DNA of 64,000 nucleotides from Zavarzinella sp. (lineage in GTDB: Bacteria; Planctomycetota; Planctomycetia; Gemmatales; Gemmataceae). Position numbers and translations under genes: made by a program. Positions 16,837-26,012 of this stretch are shown one piece after another; the first letter of the stretch is position 1; every line of letters starts with the position of its first letter. Where the stretch lies: positions 329,140-393,139 of the forward strand of contig JAWKTI010000005.1 in NCBI GenBank assembly GCA_041399155.1, read 5' to 3'. The notes beneath the pieces are model-generated. The model saw nothing but the letters and a program-made list of their open reading frames with translations. It ran no database searches and was not told where the DNA came from.

Positions 16837-17169
16837 CGATCTACCACATTCAGGGTGAAATAACTCAGTTATTATACGTTCTTTGGTGGGGAGATGTTCT
16901 GAAAAACGAATCTCGTTTCCTGAAAGGCTGTGGTAGTTTGAAAATGCTGGTTAATTCAACCTGGATTCAAGGTGTTGCTGAATTCGTTCCATAAACATAT
17001 AGCTGCAGTGTTGGTGGATTGAGCGACCAGAACAAGCAGGATGGTCGATGGCCCACCAGATTCAGTCAACGAAATCAGCCCGGAACCTGAACGTTGAGAG
17101 ATTGCGTGGGCTGTGAGACCAGCAATTCCATTGCAATCACTAGCTTAATTCTAACAGCTCATTTTCTGT
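16837..17169. other. Intergenic stretch with nothing recognised
   Basis: 333 bp between the DUF1573-like gene and the sulfatase stop. Only very short frames (for example a 22-codon ORF at 17048-17116). No repeat, hairpin terminator or promoter was convincing. Confidence 0.5.
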
Positions 17170-18501
17170 TCAAGGCAGATCTTTCAGCCATTCCTGGCGG
17201 ATTTTTTCCAACCGTGCTGCAACTTCGGGTTCCTTTTCCAGCAAATTAATCTTTTCTCCCGGGTCATCATTCAAATTCACCAACATTCGTCCCCCCAGTG
17301 GGATGTTCGTCCCTTTGCCACTGGTATCACGTGGGTTGCCCAGCAATTTCCAGTCGCCCTGCCGCACAACCCACTGTGGGGCTTTGCCTTGCCCAAGCTG
17401 CCAATAAAAATTGGCGTGTGGCGTAGGTGCTTTCCCATCCGAAATCACTGTTTTCAAGCTGCGACCGTCCAGTTTCACCTTGGGAATTGCTACGTTGCAA
17501 TATTCTGCAATCGTGGGTAGCCAGTCGCACCCGACGGCAAGTTGGGTTCGGGTTTCACCTGCTGGAATCTGTCCCGGCAACGAGGCAATCGAAGGGACAC
17601 GCAACCCACCTTCAAACAAACAGCCTTTTGCACCTCGGTGGGGCCCGGCATTGCCTCCACCAAAGAAGGCTCGTTCCTCAGTGGAGTGTCCATGATCCGA
17701 TTGAAATATAATCAACGTGTTATCTTTCAGGCCCAGGCGATCCAGTTCGTCTAAAACTTCCCCCACCAGTTCATCCATGGTGGACACAAACTCTGCATAC
17801 TGGCGACGTGGGCTGGGTAGTTTTGCATAGTGTTTTCGCCATTTTTCCGTTCCCTGCATCGGGTAGTGGGGCATATTGATCGCCCAATAAATGAAAAAAG
17901 GCTTTTTTTGTGGTTCCTTCAGGAAAGATTTCACCTGTTCCACCATCAACGTGGGGAAATACTGACCGTCACGCCAGATTTCCTTCCCATTCTGCCACAG
18001 ATCGTGCCGGTTTGGTCCCTGCCAGTAGAAGAAATGAGAATAATTGTCGATGCACCCACCCATGTGGCCGAAACTGGAATCAAAACCCTGTCCCAGTGGC
18101 ATCGTTTCGGGCGTGAATCCCAGGTGCCATTTCCCCACGTGGGCAGTTCGATACCCACCTGTACGCAGCATTTCAGCAATGGTTACTTCCGTAGTAGGCA
18201 TTCCTGGCTTGCCCAGTTCCGAAGAAACATTGTTGGGCACACCTGCCCGCACGGGAAGACGACCAGTCATCAGGCCCGCACGCGAGGCAGAACAGATCGC
18301 CGAAGGTGCGTACATCTGGGTGAATCTCACTCCACTTTTTGCCAGTTTATCCAAATTTGGTGTGGCAAGGTCTATCGCACCATAGCAATTCAGATCAATA
18401 GTCCCTTGATCGTCAGAATAAATCACCAGCACATTCGGTGGTTCTTTCCCTACTAAGCCAGTAGTGATTAACAACATCAACAACATTACGGTGCGGTGCA
18501 T
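17170..18501 (-). CDS. Sulfatase (arylsulfatase A-like)
   Basis: 443 aa from ATG at 18501, which has GGGAAAG just upstream; GTG at 18513 is an alternative. Signal peptide (MLLMLLITTGLVG). The sulfatase core is clear: NVLVIYSDDQG with metal-binding DD, the active-site segment CSASRAGLMTGR at residues 70-81, VGKWHLG, and a later QSDHGHS metal site. The cysteine would be converted to formylglycine; the usual CxPxR proline is alanine here (CxAxR). Acts on sulfate esters, probably of algal or host polysaccharides, outside the cytoplasm. The C-terminal subdomain is complete. Monocistronic. Confidence 0.93.
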   Translation of the reverse strand: MHRTVMLLMLLITTGLVGKEPPNVLVIYSDDQGTIDLNCYGAIDLATPNLDKLAKSGVRFTQMYAPSAICSASRAGLMTGRLPVRAGVPNNVSSELGKPGMPTTEVTIAEMLRTGGYRTAHVGKWHLGFTPETMPLGQGFDSSFGHMGGCIDNYSHFFYWQGPNRHDLWQNGKEIWRDGQYFPTLMVEQVKSFLKEPQKKPFFIYWAINMPHYPMQGTEKWRKHYAKLPSPRRQYAEFVSTMDELVGEVLDELDRLGLKDNTLIIFQSDHGHSTEERAFFGGGNAGPHRGAKGCLFEGGLRVPSIASLPGQIPAGETRTQLAVGCDWLPTIAEYCNVAIPKVKLDGRSLKTVISDGKAPTPHANFYWQLGQGKAPQWVVRQGDWKLLGNPRDTSGKGTNIPLGGRMLVNLNDDPGEKINLLEKEPEVAARLEKIRQEWLKDLP

Positions 18502-18675
18502 CGGCTTTCCCACGTGAAAAAGATTTCATTTCCGTGCCACAGTAACCTGTCGCTGCACCTTTTGCAATCATCAAGGTGGGTTTGCGGGAAACTCCCACTT
18601 ACCAGAGTTGACCTTGCGTATCCTGGCAGGTGGGGGTATTTCAAAAAGCGTATTTAGGCACGTTTGGACAGAAAG

Positions 18676-19692
18676 ATGAAGAACCTTCGATGCACCGTTC
18701 CGTATGTTGCAGGGATGCTTTTACTGGGTGTTGGCTACTTTTGGGGGCAATCGGATACCGATTTGCTGCGGGCCCAACCGGGTACCGTTACTCCCGCGTC
18801 TGCGGAAAAAGTGGTCGCAGACGACCGCGTGGTAGCCTACCTTTATGGCGATAAACCGTTATCCCGTCAGGAGTTCGGTGAATATCTCATCGCACGTTAC
18901 GGCAAAGAACGCATCCGTCCCTTTGTGAATATGAAAGTCATTGATGGGATTGCCAAAAAGCACAACATTGTGGTGACGGAAGCAGAAATCGAAGCTGATA
19001 TTGAGCAAACGTGCAGCAAAATCGGCGTTCCCAAGAAAGATTTTGTGGAAAAAGTGCTGAAAGACCGTTACGGCAAGAGTATTGATGAATGGCGGTATGA
19101 CGTGGTAAAACCACGCTTGATTCTGACCCACCTGTGTCGGGAAGAACTGAAACTGGACGATGAAGAGCTGAAGAAAATCTACGAAAACTTCTACGGCGAG
19201 CGGATTCAGTGTCAGGTAATCATGTTTACCAAAGAACAACGGCAATATGTCACCCGCATTTACGATGAACTGCGGAAGAATCCGGTGAAGTTTGATGAAG
19301 AGGCACGTGGGCAGTTTAACAGCCAACTGGCCGCCACGAAGGGAATTGTCGACCCGATTGGCCGTAACAGTGGGCCCGCCACCGCAAAAATTGAAGAAAT
19401 CGCATTCTCATTAAAAGAAGGCGAAATCAGCGAGATTATCGAAATCCCTACTGCTTTGATGATTATTAAGAATGTGAAGCACCACAAGCCGAATGGTCAG
19501 GTTACTTTTGAGCAGGCCAAGCCCCACCTGGCACGTGAAGCGACCGAACGACAACTGGAACAGTTGATTCCGAAAAAGTTTGCGGAAATCAGCCAGGAAG
19601 CCCACCCACTGTTCGTATTTTCCCCACCCGACATCACTCGGGCTGAAATGGAAGATCAGACGAAACGATTGCTGAAAACCGAGCAGAAATAA
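18676..19692 (+). CDS. Parvulin/SurA-type peptidyl-prolyl isomerase, membrane anchored
   Basis: 338 aa from ATG at 18676, with AGAAAG upstream (TTG at 18664 would add four residues). An N-terminal signal anchor (YVAGMLLLGVGYFWG), then a SurA-like helical chaperone region (about residues 50-170) and a PpiC-like rotamase region (about 175-290). The PPIase motifs are weak: the usual GGDLG is replaced by PIGRNSGPATAKIEEIAFSL, so isomerase activity is uncertain while chaperone activity remains plausible. Expected to help fold exported proteins in the periplasm. Transcribed alone, converging on the PQQ-propeller gene. Confidence 0.75.
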   Translation: MKNLRCTVPYVAGMLLLGVGYFWGQSDTDLLRAQPGTVTPASAEKVVADDRVVAYLYGDKPLSRQEFGEYLIARYGKERIRPFVNMKVIDGIAKKHNIVVTEAEIEADIEQTCSKIGVPKKDFVEKVLKDRYGKSIDEWRYDVVKPRLILTHLCREELKLDDEELKKIYENFYGERIQCQVIMFTKEQRQYVTRIYDELRKNPVKFDEEARGQFNSQLAATKGIVDPIGRNSGPATAKIEEIAFSLKEGEISEIIEIPTALMIIKNVKHHKPNGQVTFEQAKPHLAREATERQLEQLIPKKFAEISQEAHPLFVFSPPDITRAEMEDQTKRLLKTEQK

Positions 19693-19738
19693 GCACTGTC
19701 TCGCATCTCGACAGAATTTTACCTTTGATGTGTTGGGC

Positions 19739-19872
19739 GTAATCACAGCACGGACGACCCGCCTGTGAAAGTACACCAAGTACGAGTCCCCCCATTTTAC
19801 GAGCAATAAAGCTTGAGTGTAATCGTAGCACGGGCGATCCGAGAGACCCAATTTACGAGCAATAAGGCTTGA
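19739..19872 (+). repeat. Two tandem degenerate repeat copies
   Basis: Copy 1 (19739-19817) and copy 2 (19819-19872) share GTAATC-rCAGCACGG-CGA at the start and TTTACGAGCAATAA-GCTTGA at the end; copy 2 lacks about 25 bp in the middle. They lie between convergent genes, where no protein gene fits. No known element recognised. Confidence 0.65.
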
Positions 19873-19990
19873 ACGGGTTTCAATATTTTGGATTCAATTC
19901 GACTGATTTTCTATTGGAGACAAATACTAAATGCTGTTGATCGCGATATGAATTCCATCAATTGAACCGGCTTGATATCAAGTTGTCATT

Positions 19991-20078
19991 GGCCCTGAAG
20001 GGGCCATTCTGTCAGCGCAGGGTGAGCGAAGCGAGCCCTGGGTAACTGATACAAAAAATCTTCGGCCCTGAAGGGGCC
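19991..20078. repeat. Paired palindromes GGCCCTGAAGGGGCC with a GC-rich hairpin between
   Basis: Identical 15-bp palindromes at 19991-20005 and 20064-20078. Between them, 20018-20040 (arms CAGGG/CCCTG) can also fold. The interval 19693-20169 between convergent genes thus consists mainly of short repeats; they may end transcription in both directions or be REP-like mobile sequences. Confidence 0.75.
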
Positions 20079-20169
20079 GTTGACTAATTAAGTGATGAAG
20101 GTAAGCAATTTTAGTCAGAACAGATCCATTTCGAACTGCGCTTTCAGAGCCATCAGAACCAAATTGTAG

Positions 20170-21519
20170 CTATTTCGGCGTGCTGATGCAGTACAATGCT
20201 TCCCTTGTGCGAAGGAATAATCGGCCGTTGGCGATTGCGGGCGTGGCGAGTGAAACCTCATTCAGCACATTCTTACCAACTAATTCGAACTCCTTGCCCG
20301 CCTTTACCACGTAAGTGGTTCCATCTTCTCCCAAACAGAAAACTTTCCCCTGATAGCTCCATGGCGATGCAGTGAAACTGCCACCTAATCGTTCTCGCTC
20401 ATAAACTGTTTTGCCAGTTTGTGCCTCGAAGCACGAAATGAATCCAGTTGAGTACAAAACGTAGAGATAATCGCCCAGAACAAGCGGTGTGGGGTGATAT
20501 GCTCCGGCTGGTTCTTTGTACCAGACGATGAACTCGTTGTTAGTCTCACCTTTCTTCAAGGTGATGTCGCCAGTGGCCCCTGGTTTCACTGCAAAAACGG
20601 GCCGTGGCCTGCCAAATTCATAACCGGAACTGATGATCAACAAGTCGCCCGCCACAACGGGAGATGGGACACAAATTGACGACATCCCACCGAATTCCCA
20701 AAGTAATTTGCCGTCCAGGTCGTATGACCGCACCTTTCCTTTGCCGCACGTTACGATTTCGGTCCGCTTTGCGTGCTTCCAGATAAAGGGCGTTGCCCAG
20801 TTGCTTTTTTCGTTGCGGTCCGTCTTCCACAGCACCTTGCCGGTGCGCTTATCGAGGGAGACGATAAATGATGCTTTTTCGTTGTCGTTCACAATGATGA
20901 TCTGGTCTTCATGCAGCACCGGCGATGCACCCGTACCCCAGTTCAATTGCGTGGGCACGACATCCCATGTCCGCGTCCAGAGCATTTGGCCTTTCAGGTC
21001 GTAGCAAAAAATGCCCACGTTGCCGAAGTAGGCATAGACCCTCTCACCGTCAGAAACCGGGGTTTCGGAGGCGTAGCTGGCTTTCACATGGATGGGGTGT
21101 TTTGGCTTACCCTTGTGGGCAACCTGTTCCCACAACACCTTGCCTGTGGTGGCATCCAGGCAGAACAGAGTCCAGCGGTGTTCACCGTCGTGGGTCTTCG
21201 TATCCAGCGGTGCATAGTAGCCCGTTTTCGGGGCAGCCACTTTGGCATCAGTCACACAACTGGTGACAAACACGTTGTTCCCTACCACGATCGGGCACGA
21301 CCAGCCGTGGCCAGGAACCTCAAATCTCCAGGCAATGTTCTCTTTCTCAGTCCAGGTAGATGGTGGCACAACGGAATCGGTAATCACCCCCGTCCCTCCC
21401 GGCCCACGAAACTGTGGCCAGTCGGTGGCTTGTACTGTTGTGGGTAGTGCTGCAGCGATGAGCGTCAGCCACAGACAACGGCCGGTGGTAGATATCGCCT
21501 GCGATAAATTGTGGATCAT
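20170..21519 (-). CDS. Secreted PQQ-like beta-propeller protein
   Basis: 449 aa from ATG at 21519; the frame opens at 21624 but the first 35 residues are not signal-like. A signal peptide (LWLTLIAAALPTTVQA) is followed by DWPQFRGPGGTG, the standard N-terminus of the planctomycete PQQ_2 propeller group. Repeats of the form LDKRTGKVLW, LDATTGKVLWEQ and FEAQTGKTVYE mark successive blades of a pyrroloquinoline-quinone-dehydrogenase-like or BamB-like propeller. No catalytic calcium site is evident, so a binding or scaffold role is more likely than a dehydrogenase. Periplasmic. Monocistronic. Confidence 0.85.
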   Translation of the reverse strand: MIHNLSQAISTTGRCLWLTLIAAALPTTVQATDWPQFRGPGGTGVITDSVVPPSTWTEKENIAWRFEVPGHGWSCPIVVGNNVFVTSCVTDAKVAAPKTGYYAPLDTKTHDGEHRWTLFCLDATTGKVLWEQVAHKGKPKHPIHVKASYASETPVSDGERVYAYFGNVGIFCYDLKGQMLWTRTWDVVPTQLNWGTGASPVLHEDQIIIVNDNEKASFIVSLDKRTGKVLWKTDRNEKSNWATPFIWKHAKRTEIVTCGKGKVRSYDLDGKLLWEFGGMSSICVPSPVVAGDLLIISSGYEFGRPRPVFAVKPGATGDITLKKGETNNEFIVWYKEPAGAYHPTPLVLGDYLYVLYSTGFISCFEAQTGKTVYERERLGGSFTASPWSYQGKVFCLGEDGTTYVVKAGKEFELVGKNVLNEVSLATPAIANGRLFLRTREALYCISTPK

Positions 21520-21639
21520 TCGTAAACTCTTTGAAAAGCGTGGGTTCGTAATGTTTATCTTACCAAGCGAACGCCACGGATAAAACCTTGCCGCAAGTTT
21601 CGCGATGGGGGTATGCACCACCACAATGAAAGGTCTCGA

Positions 21640-22293
21640 TCATTTGGCTTCTGATTGCGTTGTGCGAAAATATGGCACACGCAGCACAATTTCCAATGTA
21701 GCAAGCGGTAGCAGCCAACTGCACCATGCGGCGATGATATAGGCGGTTTCTGGATATTCCACGCCAATCACGCTTGCTGCACCGGAAATCAACCGAAGTA
21801 CTACTGCAGAACAGATCAGGACAAATGTACGCAGCATCCAGCAACGGTGTAAATCGTATCGGTGCCACCTCGCCTGCAAAACACCAATGGCTGCGCAGAT
21901 TCCAGTGTTCAGCGACAGTATCAGAAAACTCAGGCCGGCTCCCCACCCGCCAAAGGCATGCTGAGACATAACCATTGCCGAAGGCAGCATCAATACCAGC
22001 AAAATAATCACCTGAATTCTGCCCAATATCCGATGCAGGCCTGGCTTTCGGCGTCGAAAGGCAGCACTCAACAGGATCAAGCCGTTAAGCAGCACCACCG
22101 GACCAGAAAAAATATGAATGTAAAATGCGCTGCGATAGGCGCCTGCGAATGTGGCTTCTCGACCTTGCAAAAAAAGCGATTCAAAGTTCGGTGGGAAATA
22201 ATCGACGTAATTCGCTACGATTGTGATGAGAACTCGAACAATCAGCACCACTGTCAGCCAGCGCAGAATTGTTTCAAGAATTGGGTGCCTCAT
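21640..22293 (-). CDS. DUF2306 membrane protein
   Basis: 217 aa from ATG at 22293; a TTG at 22305 would overlap the upstream stop. Seven hydrophobic segments. FYIHIFSGPVVLLNGLIL, GLHRILGR, and the later HRYDLHRCWMLRTFVL fit the DUF2306 family, whose conserved histidines lie in membrane segments. Function unknown; possible haem- or electron-related roles in the family are speculative. It begins 9 nt after the degenerate pilin-like gene and is probably co-transcribed with it. Confidence 0.8.
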   Translation of the reverse strand: MRHPILETILRWLTVVLIVRVLITIVANYVDYFPPNFESLFLQGREATFAGAYRSAFYIHIFSGPVVLLNGLILLSAAFRRRKPGLHRILGRIQVIILLVLMLPSAMVMSQHAFGGWGAGLSFLILSLNTGICAAIGVLQARWHRYDLHRCWMLRTFVLICSAVVLRLISGAASVIGVEYPETAYIIAAWCSWLLPLATLEIVLRVPYFRTTQSEAK

Positions 22294-22301
22294 TGTGGTA
22301 C

Positions 22302-23132
22302 TCAATCCAGATTTTCCGATTCATTCCCAGCGATGGTGATGGCAGCAGCCAGAACTTTTGGATCAATTGATGTCTTGATGGCTCGAGTCGAAGCGTCTAC
22401 CATTGCCACTTGAATCACACCCGTATGGATACCGAATGATTGATGCTCGGCAGCCATTATAACAGTGGCTGGGTCAAATCCACGAACAGTGGAATTGCCG
22501 CCACGTGCCCAAGGCCCAGGATTGAAGTTTGTTTCCATTAACGCAATCGTATTGGATGAGCCATCTTTCATCAGCGTATAATTGGTGAGTCGGTCGTAGC
22601 CCATAAAGCCATTACCAGGGGTGCCTGCGGGTTGAAGTGCAGCGTCGTTCCCAATCCCGGCCATGGCGACATAGTGTGTCACCCTATCATTGGGTGCCTT
22701 CGCCTTTGCCGTGGGGCAAAGAAGCGTCGTTAGGACCGTGGAACCGGGACGCAAATTTCCATGCCACCCTTTATTAAAGTCGAATTGCTTATGCAGGTGA
22801 TCCTGTTCCAGATAGGGTAACAACGCAACCAGCCAACTGAGTCGATCTTCTGGAACAACTCCTGGCCGCATACACCCAGTGGGAAAGGATGAAGGAATCG
22901 CACCAGCCTCACCATTGTTCATTCCGTCTGGTCTGTCGCTGTAAAAATGTTGTGCAAACATCAGCTGTTTCAAATTATTCATGCACTTTGAGCGTTCAGC
23001 AGGTTCTCGCACTCTTCGCACTGAGGGTAATAGTAGCCCAATCAGCATGACGAAAATGGCAATGATCAACAGGACTTTGACGAAGGTATATCCGCCGCGG
23101 GAAGAGTGCGATGAATTGACAGTGCGTAACAT
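22302..23132 (-). CDS. Degenerate DUF1559/prepilin-like protein
   Basis: 276 aa from ATG at 23132, with GGGGAA upstream; the frame extends to 23267 without signal features. The N-terminal segment GGYTFVKVLLIIAIFVMLIG is the counterpart of the GFTLIELLVVIAI prepilin signal in its neighbour at 24771, but the conserved Glu at +5 is Lys. The following VREPAERSKCMNNLKQL matches the DUF1559 start. The C-terminal part (GDGSxxF region) is weakly kept. It may be anchored but not processed or assembled normally. It lies downstream of a DUF1559 gene and its lipoprotein partner, so it is probably an old duplicate. Confidence 0.75.
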   Translation of the reverse strand: MLRTVNSSHSSRGGYTFVKVLLIIAIFVMLIGLLLPSVRRVREPAERSKCMNNLKQLMFAQHFYSDRPDGMNNGEAGAIPSSFPTGCMRPGVVPEDRLSWLVALLPYLEQDHLHKQFDFNKGWHGNLRPGSTVLTTLLCPTAKAKAPNDRVTHYVAMAGIGNDAALQPAGTPGNGFMGYDRLTNYTLMKDGSSNTIALMETNFNPGPWARGGNSTVRGFDPATVIMAAEHQSFGIHTGVIQVAMVDASTRAIKTSIDPKVLAAAITIAGNESENLD

Positions 23133-23300
23133 ACAAAGTTCCCCAGAAGATAGGTGAAGCAATTCCGATGGGTACACTTTGTATCGTAGCAGGACATCAC
23201 CATACCGCAAGGAAAATGTTGGAGGCCCTGGGTGTAATGTTGTGTGAAAAGACTCCGGCGAATCCACATTCGGTGGGGCAGACTTTCGGATGGGTAATTT

Positions 23301-23753
23301 TTACTTCTTCACTTTTTCCAGCGCAATCTCGTACTGTTTTTTCTCAGGCGTAATCGTCAATCTCAGTCTGGTTTTTTCCGGATCAAGGTAGTGTGCTGGA
23401 ATCGTTTCTTTTGCCTGCGATTCAATTGGTGGGACATTTGGGTCTGGCAGGCTGCCATCCGGATTTAATAATCGGCTTACCGTCACTTTGTACTCGCCAG
23501 GTGGGATATCATCCTTTCCCTGTTTGGTTGTCAGGTAGAAAACGCCATTTTCATCGCTGTTACCAAATGCACCCACACCTTCTGTGGTGCCCAAAGGAAT
23601 TAGTTCAATGGTGGCATTCGCCAGCGGGCTGCCATCCATTGTTATTTTGCCTGTTAACTTGTTGCTGTTGCTCGATCCACTGCAACCAAGCAGGAAACAG
23701 AATGCCAGCAGACAACAGGTGTTTAATAAAGTCCTGTTCATAAGAATTTTCAT
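23301..23753 (-). CDS. Carboxypeptidase-regulatory-like lipoprotein
   Basis: 150 aa from ATG at 23753. Signal peptide with lipobox FLLGC-SG. The mature part opens with KLTGKITMDGSPLANATIELIP, a transthyretin-like/carboxypeptidase-regulatory fold, and contains PPGEYKVTV. This small lipoprotein type commonly follows DUF1559 genes in planctomycetes; here it begins 25 nt after the stop of the DUF1559 gene at 23779, so the two are one operon. Lipid-anchored, probably periplasmic; role unknown. Confidence 0.8.
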   Translation of the reverse strand: MKILMNRTLLNTCCLLAFCFLLGCSGSSNSNKLTGKITMDGSPLANATIELIPLGTTEGVGAFGNSDENGVFYLTTKQGKDDIPPGEYKVTVSRLLNPDGSLPDPNVPPIESQAKETIPAHYLDPEKTRLRLTITPEKKQYEIALEKVKK

Positions 23754-23778
23754 CGTATGGGAATTTGAATGGACGTGA

Positions 23779-24771
23779 TTAATCCAGGGTGTAGGTGTTG
23801 CCATCTGCCATATACATCATGTTCAACAAGGTGGCGGTGGGAGTGCTTTCACGGACAAAGCGGACAGAACCATCGCCAAAAACAAAGTTAGCACCGCCCG
23901 TGTGCAGACTACCTGCCCGCCCCCAACTGCCAAGCCGCCCACGAATGACAGGAATGGTGGCGTTGTAGTACCAGACGTTGATCCCTGCATTGAGATCGAT
24001 TCCAGTCATTACCCACCCGCGATATCCCCAACTGGCGGTGCGGCCGTTGTACACGTTGTAGGTGGTTTCGCCCATCGCAACAGTATTGCTGAGTCCATCA
24101 GTAACCGAGGCCATTGTGGTATTGCTGTTTTCTCCAAACATCGGCCGCGTGTTCGACGCAACCCCACGCCAGTGGTTGCAGGTCAGGGTGGCACGGGTAA
24201 TGAAATCGTAATTAGTTTTTCGGCCCGCAAAAGACCCACCTGCACCATAGGCGGCACTGGCACCATTCAGCGGATCGCCACTATCAGATGGGCATGAGAG
24301 TGTCTTAATAGCCTGATTCATCCGTGCTGCATTGCCATTGGTGGTGGGGTCTCCCAGTAATGTTCCTGTGGTATTTCCCACATAACTGCAGCAATAGCCT
24401 GTCTTCTGTGGGCTCATTGCCTGGTTGATGTTCAGACTGTTAAACAGGTTTTCCTGTTCGATATAAGGCAACAAACGAACTAAACCGTTTTCGTTGTAAA
24501 CTTCGGTGTCCCCGTTATACGGTGCCGCTCCATCGACGCACCAGCCATAGCCACGCCCCGCGTAAGGGAACCGACCGTTGGCGCTTTCATAATTGTGCAG
24601 TGCCAGCCCCAATTGTTTCAAATTGTTCATGCAGGACGATCGATTGGCAGCTTCCCGCACTTTTTGTACCGCCGGAAGCAGCAAACCAATCAGAATTGCA
24701 ATAATTGCGATGACAACAAGTAATTCGATCAGGGTAAACCCGTACCGATGCCGATAATGAACTGGACGCAT
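23779..24771 (-). CDS. DUF1559 protein with type IV prepilin-like signal
   Basis: 330 aa from ATG at 24771 (GAGAAAA upstream); the longer frame to 24885 is rejected because the prepilin signal should be near the start. Residues about 10-30 carry GFTLIELLVVIAIIAILIG, a class III signal cleaved after G by a prepilin peptidase. Then VREAANRSSCMNNLKQLGLALHNY and a C-terminal GDGSVRFV complete the DUF1559 (SBP_bac_10) pattern. Abundant secreted or pseudopilin-like proteins of planctomycetes; function unproven. First gene of an operon with the lipoprotein at 23301. Confidence 0.92.
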   Translation of the reverse strand: MRPVHYRHRYGFTLIELLVVIAIIAILIGLLLPAVQKVREAANRSSCMNNLKQLGLALHNYESANGRFPYAGRGYGWCVDGAAPYNGDTEVYNENGLVRLLPYIEQENLFNSLNINQAMSPQKTGYCCSYVGNTTGTLLGDPTTNGNAARMNQAIKTLSCPSDSGDPLNGASAAYGAGGSFAGRKTNYDFITRATLTCNHWRGVASNTRPMFGENSNTTMASVTDGLSNTVAMGETTYNVYNGRTASWGYRGWVMTGIDLNAGINVWYYNATIPVIRGRLGSWGRAGSLHTGGANFVFGDGSVRFVRESTPTATLLNMMYMADGNTYTLD

Positions 24772-24970
24772 GATTTTCTCATTAAAAAGTGAAAAAGGTA
24801 AAGTGGAGAGATGGTTAAAGCTTATCAGTAGTCGAAAACTGTTGTCAAGCAAAAAATTGTAACAAGCTTTGCCACATTGCATCATCGCTGTATGTGCGAA
24901 GAGAAATGAAAAATTCTTCGCAGTTGGTAAAAAGATGTCAATCGATGATGAAAGCGACTTACCGCTTAAA

Positions 24971-24986
24971 ATGAGAATTTATTCAT
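24971..24986. promoter_or_regulatory. 16-bp dyad ATGAGA-N6-TCAT upstream of methyltransferase
   Basis: It lies 20-35 nt upstream of the GTG start at 25006 and just before the ribosome site AGGAG (24995-24999). At this position a hairpin could affect translation. Confidence 0.35.
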
Positions 24987-25005
24987 AGTTTTTTAGGAGT
25001 TTCTG

Positions 25006-25995
25006 GTGGCGAATCCCTTCAATGAACAAGGTTGGACGGAACCAAATGGCACCGGCAGGCAGGGGTTCGATTTACTCCGCAGTAAATGGCATGAAGTGCC
25101 GTTTCACTCAATGGACCGAATGTATTCCAGACAATTGCTGGAAATTCCCGCAGAACAGTTGAATCAACTTTGGCAAAAAGCACTTGATGAACAACGACTT
25201 GGGATGAATTACGATGTGCGCGGCTGGTATTACGAACTCTACCACCAATTCATGTCTGGAAAGAAAATAATCGATTATGGATCGGGTTTAGGGTTCGATG
25301 CGATCACTTTTGCAAGCCATGGTGCCCACGTGACTTGCATTGATGTGGTTGAAAATAACCTGAAGGTTATTAAACGATTAGCAGAACATCGCGGGCTGCA
25401 AAATCAGATCACCACAATTTATCTTGAAGAGCTTTCTTCGCTAAAACAGTTGAACGATCGTTATGATGTTGTCTGGTGCTGTGGCTCTATGATTCATTCG
25501 CCATTTCAATTCACCCGCAACGAATGTCAGATTCTGGCTGACCACTTGAAAATTGGTGGTCGTTGGATTGAATTGGGTTACCCGGAACAACGGTGGCTAA
25601 ATGAAGGAAAAATGAGTTTTGAAGACTGGGGCGACCGCACCGATGGAACCGCACCCTGGGTAGAATGGAAAGATCTGTCCAAGATTAATCGACTGCTGGA
25701 GCCATTTCAGTTTGATATCGTGCTCTACTTCGAGTTCCACCGAAGTGAATTCAACTGGTTTGACCTGATTAAGCGGGACACAACAGGAAACCTTGAAAAC
25801 TACGCCCAAAAGAAAGCTGTTTTTCAGTATTCCTTACCAGCAGAAACAGAAAATGGCGATGTTCCCGGCGTTGAAAACTATCAAAAGCGAATTCGGGATC
25901 TCGAATCGGATCTGGCTGGGATGAAGAACTCCACCAGTTGGAAACTGACAGCGCCACTTAGGGCGATCAGTCGAATGATCAAAGGCGGGAAATAA
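25006..25995 (+). CDS. Class I SAM-dependent methyltransferase, glycan-associated type
   Basis: 329 aa; GTG start with AGGAG 6 nt upstream. The SAM-binding Rossmann core is visible: KIIDYGSGLGFDAITFASHG (motif I), VTCIDVVENNL (acidic residue of motif II) and YDVVWCCGSM (motif IV). The C-terminal 50 residues form a predicted coiled coil ending STSWKLTAPLRAISRM; this tail is common on glycosyltransferases and sugar methyltransferases of polysaccharide clusters. Methylation of a polysaccharide or lipid-linked sugar is likely; the substrate is unknown. Converges on a family 4 glycosyltransferase. Confidence 0.85.
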   Translation: MANPFNEQGWTEPNGTGRQGFDLLRSKWHEVPFHSMDRMYSRQLLEIPAEQLNQLWQKALDEQRLGMNYDVRGWYYELYHQFMSGKKIIDYGSGLGFDAITFASHGAHVTCIDVVENNLKVIKRLAEHRGLQNQITTIYLEELSSLKQLNDRYDVVWCCGSMIHSPFQFTRNECQILADHLKIGGRWIELGYPEQRWLNEGKMSFEDWGDRTDGTAPWVEWKDLSKINRLLEPFQFDIVLYFEFHRSEFNWFDLIKRDTTGNLENYAQKKAVFQYSLPAETENGDVPGVENYQKRIRDLESDLAGMKNSTSWKLTAPLRAISRMIKGGK

Positions 25996-26012
25996 TCTTA
26001 CGCATCATTATC

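Noticed and set aside
17830..18456. Plus-strand frame of 208 codons
   Set aside because: Lies antisense inside the clear sulfatase gene.
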